The notes under the pieces: generated by a model
Told to the model about the DNA's origin: nothing
What the model saw: the letters and a program-made list of their open reading frames with translations, nothing else
The model's database searches: none
Translations under genes and position numbers: made by a program
Assembly: GCA_943788935.1 (NCBI GenBank)
Contig: CALSSE010000015.1
Coordinates: 186,001 to 250,000 of the forward strand
DNA: 64,000 bases
Direction of reading: 5' to 3'
Source: an uncultured bacterium
GTDB lineage: Bacteria > Myxococcota_A > Bradymonadia > UBA7976 > VGTA01
In this document: piece by piece, positions 61,971 through 64,000 of the stretch
Layout of the letters: each line of letters begins with the position of its first letter
How positions within the stretch are numbered: position 1 is the stretch's first letter

Positions 61971-62393
61971 TCAGCTACTCTCATCACTTTTAGTGACAGA
62001 GGACGTAGGTGTCATCGTATTGAAGGGTCCGATCTCTCCGCCCCACAAAACGCCGAGACCGATCAAGAACTGTAACGGCATACGCAACCAAAGTAACCAA
62101 CGCTCTCGGGGCATATCCCCAATATAAATATCGTTCACGAGCATGTTGATATTGGCAGGATAGACAGCAATGAGGAGCGCGATGAGCCCCCATGCTGCCA
62201 GATGTCGAGTTGTAGGAATGAGGAGGCCGACACCTCCTAAGAGCTCAAAGAGCCCGCTGAGATAGACGAGTTCAAGTGGCCAAGGGAGGATACTGGGCAT
62301 AATCGTGATAAAGGGCTCGGGGTTGATAAAATGGAGCACTCCAACAATGATAAATGAGAGCGCAAGGACGGGTCGAAAGAGTGATCTGTACAT
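61971..62393 (-). CDS. DoxX-family membrane protein
   Basis: 140 residues, four membrane helices. SFIIVGVLHFINPEPF and the second-helix motif YLSGLFELLGGVGLLIP match DoxX-like proteins; WLRMPLQFLIGLGVLW is the last helix. The family includes quinone-linked and stress-related membrane proteins, but many members have no known role. The start ATG is followed by a typical short N-terminus. It lies just downstream of the PhoD-like gene on the same strand. Confidence 0.85.
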   Translation of the reverse strand: MYRSLFRPVLALSFIIVGVLHFINPEPFITIMPSILPWPLELVYLSGLFELLGGVGLLIPTTRHLAAWGLIALLIAVYPANINMLVNDIYIGDMPRERWLLWLRMPLQFLIGLGVLWGGEIGPFNTMTPTSSVTKSDESS

Positions 62394-62493
62394 GCGTGTC
62401 TGTCCCTAAGTACAAAATGATGGCGAAAGATTATTATCTTCACTTATGAGGATCGCTGATCAGCGTCTAATGAATAGTTTAGCGTAGTATATT

Positions 62494-64000
62494 TCATTGT
62501 GGACCGAGCGCGCTTCGCTGAATAATAAAGGGACAGTCAGCGCAAGCGCTGTTGCCATATTCATCAATAAACTGAACGGATAAGCTAGGGTTGGGTTGGT
62601 CGCTATCTATCTCTACGACAGCGAAGACCGTGGTCTTTGCTCTATCATAAATGAAGGGCGGCATATAGCGCATCTGAATGAGAGAGCCATAATCATCACC
62701 ACTCGGCGCGCTCGGCCCATAATTCGCTAAGCCTGAGCTGATGATCTCATAAAGCGCATAGGGATCATTGATTTGGCGAGGGTTACGATGTTCGAGGATC
62801 GATGAGATGTGAATATCACCGGACATCAAAACGACCCCACCCACTCCTTGACTCCAGATATGACTAAATAGTTCATCGCGGTCTGCCTCAAAATGAGGCC
62901 ACTTCTCTTGATCGTCGAGATCTCCAGCGAAGATGCTCCCCGAGAGAATCAATTTAAAGGTTGCTGTTGAGGCGCTGAGTTCTCTCTTGATCCAATCCAT
63001 CTGAGCTCGACCGAGCATATGTTCACGGCTATCATCTCGGTGAAAGCGGGTGTCTAGTCCAAATATATCTACATCTCCCCATGATTGCTTAAAGAAGATC
63101 CCTCTCTGCGAGATCTGATCTCTGCTGAGACCACCATCAGGGTTGGGCCAATATTCATCAAAGACTCTGATAGAGTCTAAGGTCCAAGGCTTACGACCTC
63201 GGTCATCATTGTAAAAGGCGTCGGCGTTATTACTGTAAAAGTCATGATCATCCCAAATCGCGAGTATGGGTGTTGAAGCGAAGAGATCTGCTCTCTGATC
63301 TCGGCCAAAACTACCCCACCAGCGAGATCGACTGAAAGTAGAGGGCCTAATCGATACATTGTTTGGATCATAGACATTAAGTGGTGGATAGTGCTCCCGA
63401 CCCCATGATGTCCTGCGTTGAATAGCATCTCTATAATAGCTACGCATCGCACCCATATCAGGTGCATCGCCGTTACTAAGTGAATCAAAATAGACATTGT
63501 CACCCAGCATGAACATCATGTCAGGTTGACTGTTGATAATCGCTCCAAAGATGGGTTGCTCTGGATGTCGTGAAGGAACCGTCTTGGCGCATGAACCGAC
63601 CGCGAATTTATAGTGACCAGCTGTTCCATCCACAGGAGCTGTCTTAAACTGACCATTGGTGAGCTGGCCCTCGATATCGATGACATAATGATAGGTCGTA
63701 TTGGGTGTTAACCCTGAGAGGTCTACTTCGAAGGTATGGTCACGATCAGTCGTAGGGTACCGATAAGCGACTGTCTCTAGGTCACTTTCTTCTACACCGA
63801 CCTTAATGATGACTCTTCGAGTCGCGTCAGTTCTTCCCCAGAGACGTACTCGATGAGGGCCAGTCGCTCCGATAACTGGACCATGACTCAGATATTGATC
63901 ATAGCAGGTGCAGGGGAGAGACTCGGTCGGTAAAGGGGAGGGGAGCGGGAGAGTGATCGACTCTCGAGCACCAGAGTCGAGGGTGATTGAAGGTGTAAAG
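62494..64000 (-). CDS. PhoD-like metallophosphatase, 5' end outside the window
   Basis: The frame is open from the stop at 62494 to the end of the window, 502 codons; the GTG at 63633 is internal because in-frame upstream sequence encodes the expected N-terminal PhoD domain (GPVIGATGPHRVRLWGRT, then LTPNTTYHYVIDIEGQ). The metal-binding motifs follow: FAVGSCAK, MFMLGDNVYFD, AIWDDHDFYSNN, and VVLMSGDIHISSI. PhoD enzymes are secreted, calcium/iron-dependent phosphodiesterase-phosphomonoesterases. A Ser/Pro-rich segment (LPLPSPLP) near the window edge suggests a linker after a signal peptide. Identification firm, start unseen. Confidence 0.9.
   Translation of the reverse strand, partial: FTPSITLDSGARESITLPLPSPLPTESLPCTCYDQYLSHGPVIGATGPHRVRLWGRTDATRRVIIKVGVEESDLETVAYRYPTTDRDHTFEVDLSGLTPNTTYHYVIDIEGQLTNGQFKTAPVDGTAGHYKFAVGSCAKTVPSRHPEQPIFGAIINSQPDMMFMLGDNVYFDSLSNGDAPDMGAMRSYYRDAIQRRTSWGREHYPPLNVYDPNNVSIRPSTFSRSRWWGSFGRDQRADLFASTPILAIWDDHDFYSNNADAFYNDDRGRKPWTLDSIRVFDEYWPNPDGGLSRDQISQRGIFFKQSWGDVDIFGLDTRFHRDDSREHMLGRAQMDWIKRELSASTATFKLILSGSIFAGDLDDQEKWPHFEADRDELFSHIWSQGVGGVVLMSGDIHISSILEHRNPRQINDPYALYEIISSGLANYGPSAPSGDDYGSLIQMRYMPPFIYDRAKTTVFAVVEIDSDQPNPSLSVQFIDEYGNSACADCPFIIQRSALGPQ

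Noticed and set aside
61797..62075. Plus-strand 92-codon frame between the C39-like and DoxX genes
   Set aside because: Overlaps the DoxX gene antisense, has no ribosome-binding site and no recognisable protein features.

Overview
The window reads as chromosomal DNA from a Gram-negative, predatory or surface-active type bacterium related to Myxococcota/Bradymonadales (former Deltaproteobacteria). This is an inference. The support is a type II secretion operon, LolA, many lipoproteins carrying MopE-like or thrombospondin-3-like calcium motifs, a Hanks-type kinase beside a PEGA/DUF4384 protein and a PP2C-cyclic-nucleotide-domain phosphatase, and a base composition near half GC. I found no rRNA, tRNA, CRISPR array, insertion sequence, integrase or phage module. 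The housekeeping genes (cysM, fabI, punA, rsmI, hrpB, pckA, lolA, rimO) look intact and native.

Layout. 1-8458 (+): type II secretion genes gspF (5' truncated by the window), G, H, I, J, K, L, M, N, closely packed, followed 3 bp later by a CASTOR/POLLUX-type channel (8462-10462). 10524-16985 (-): a UbiA-family prenyltransferase, a large double phosphodiester-glycosidase-like protein, a HARE-HTH/Mrr-like protein with a 25-copy Ser-Ile-Asp-Asp tract, and a class I glutamine amidotransferase. 17081-20037 (+): a YkvA/DUF1232 membrane protein and a DUF3800-TPR protein separated by small tandem repeats. 20097-29828: mostly metabolism and RNA modification (CysM, EamA transporter, FabI, PNP, RsmI), with a GH5-like lipoprotein that lacks the catalytic glutamates, an acidic-tailed membrane protein and a degenerate STAND-like protein. 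29985-35512: two alkaline-phosphatase-superfamily (sulfatase-like) proteins flanking a CAP-domain lipoprotein. 35567-40559: a signalling block, PP2C-CNB phosphatase (-) divergent from PEGA/DUF4384 protein and Ser/Thr kinase (+). 40569-47436 (-): HrpB, TerC, a MepA-like LysM endopeptidase and PckA.

47853-58169 is the accessory surface region: a thrombospondin-3 lipoprotein, a TolA-like Lys/Ala-helix protein ending in a SPOR domain, a small lipoprotein, a collagen-like/tail-fibre-like protein whose 3' end is broken by three +1 homopolymer frameshifts, and a convergent MopE-like lipoprotein. 58350-64000 holds LolA, RimO, a C39-like peptidase lipoprotein, a DoxX protein and a PhoD-like phosphatase that runs off the window.

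The most striking theme is in-frame, nearly perfect tandem repeats inside coding sequence. Four unrelated lipoproteins each carry, between the lipid anchor and the folded domain, an array built on Ala-Gly plus polar residues (AGDT, MAGGS, AGQEM, AGETS). Each array uses different synonymous codons, so they appear to have arisen independently and converged on the same kind of surface stalk.
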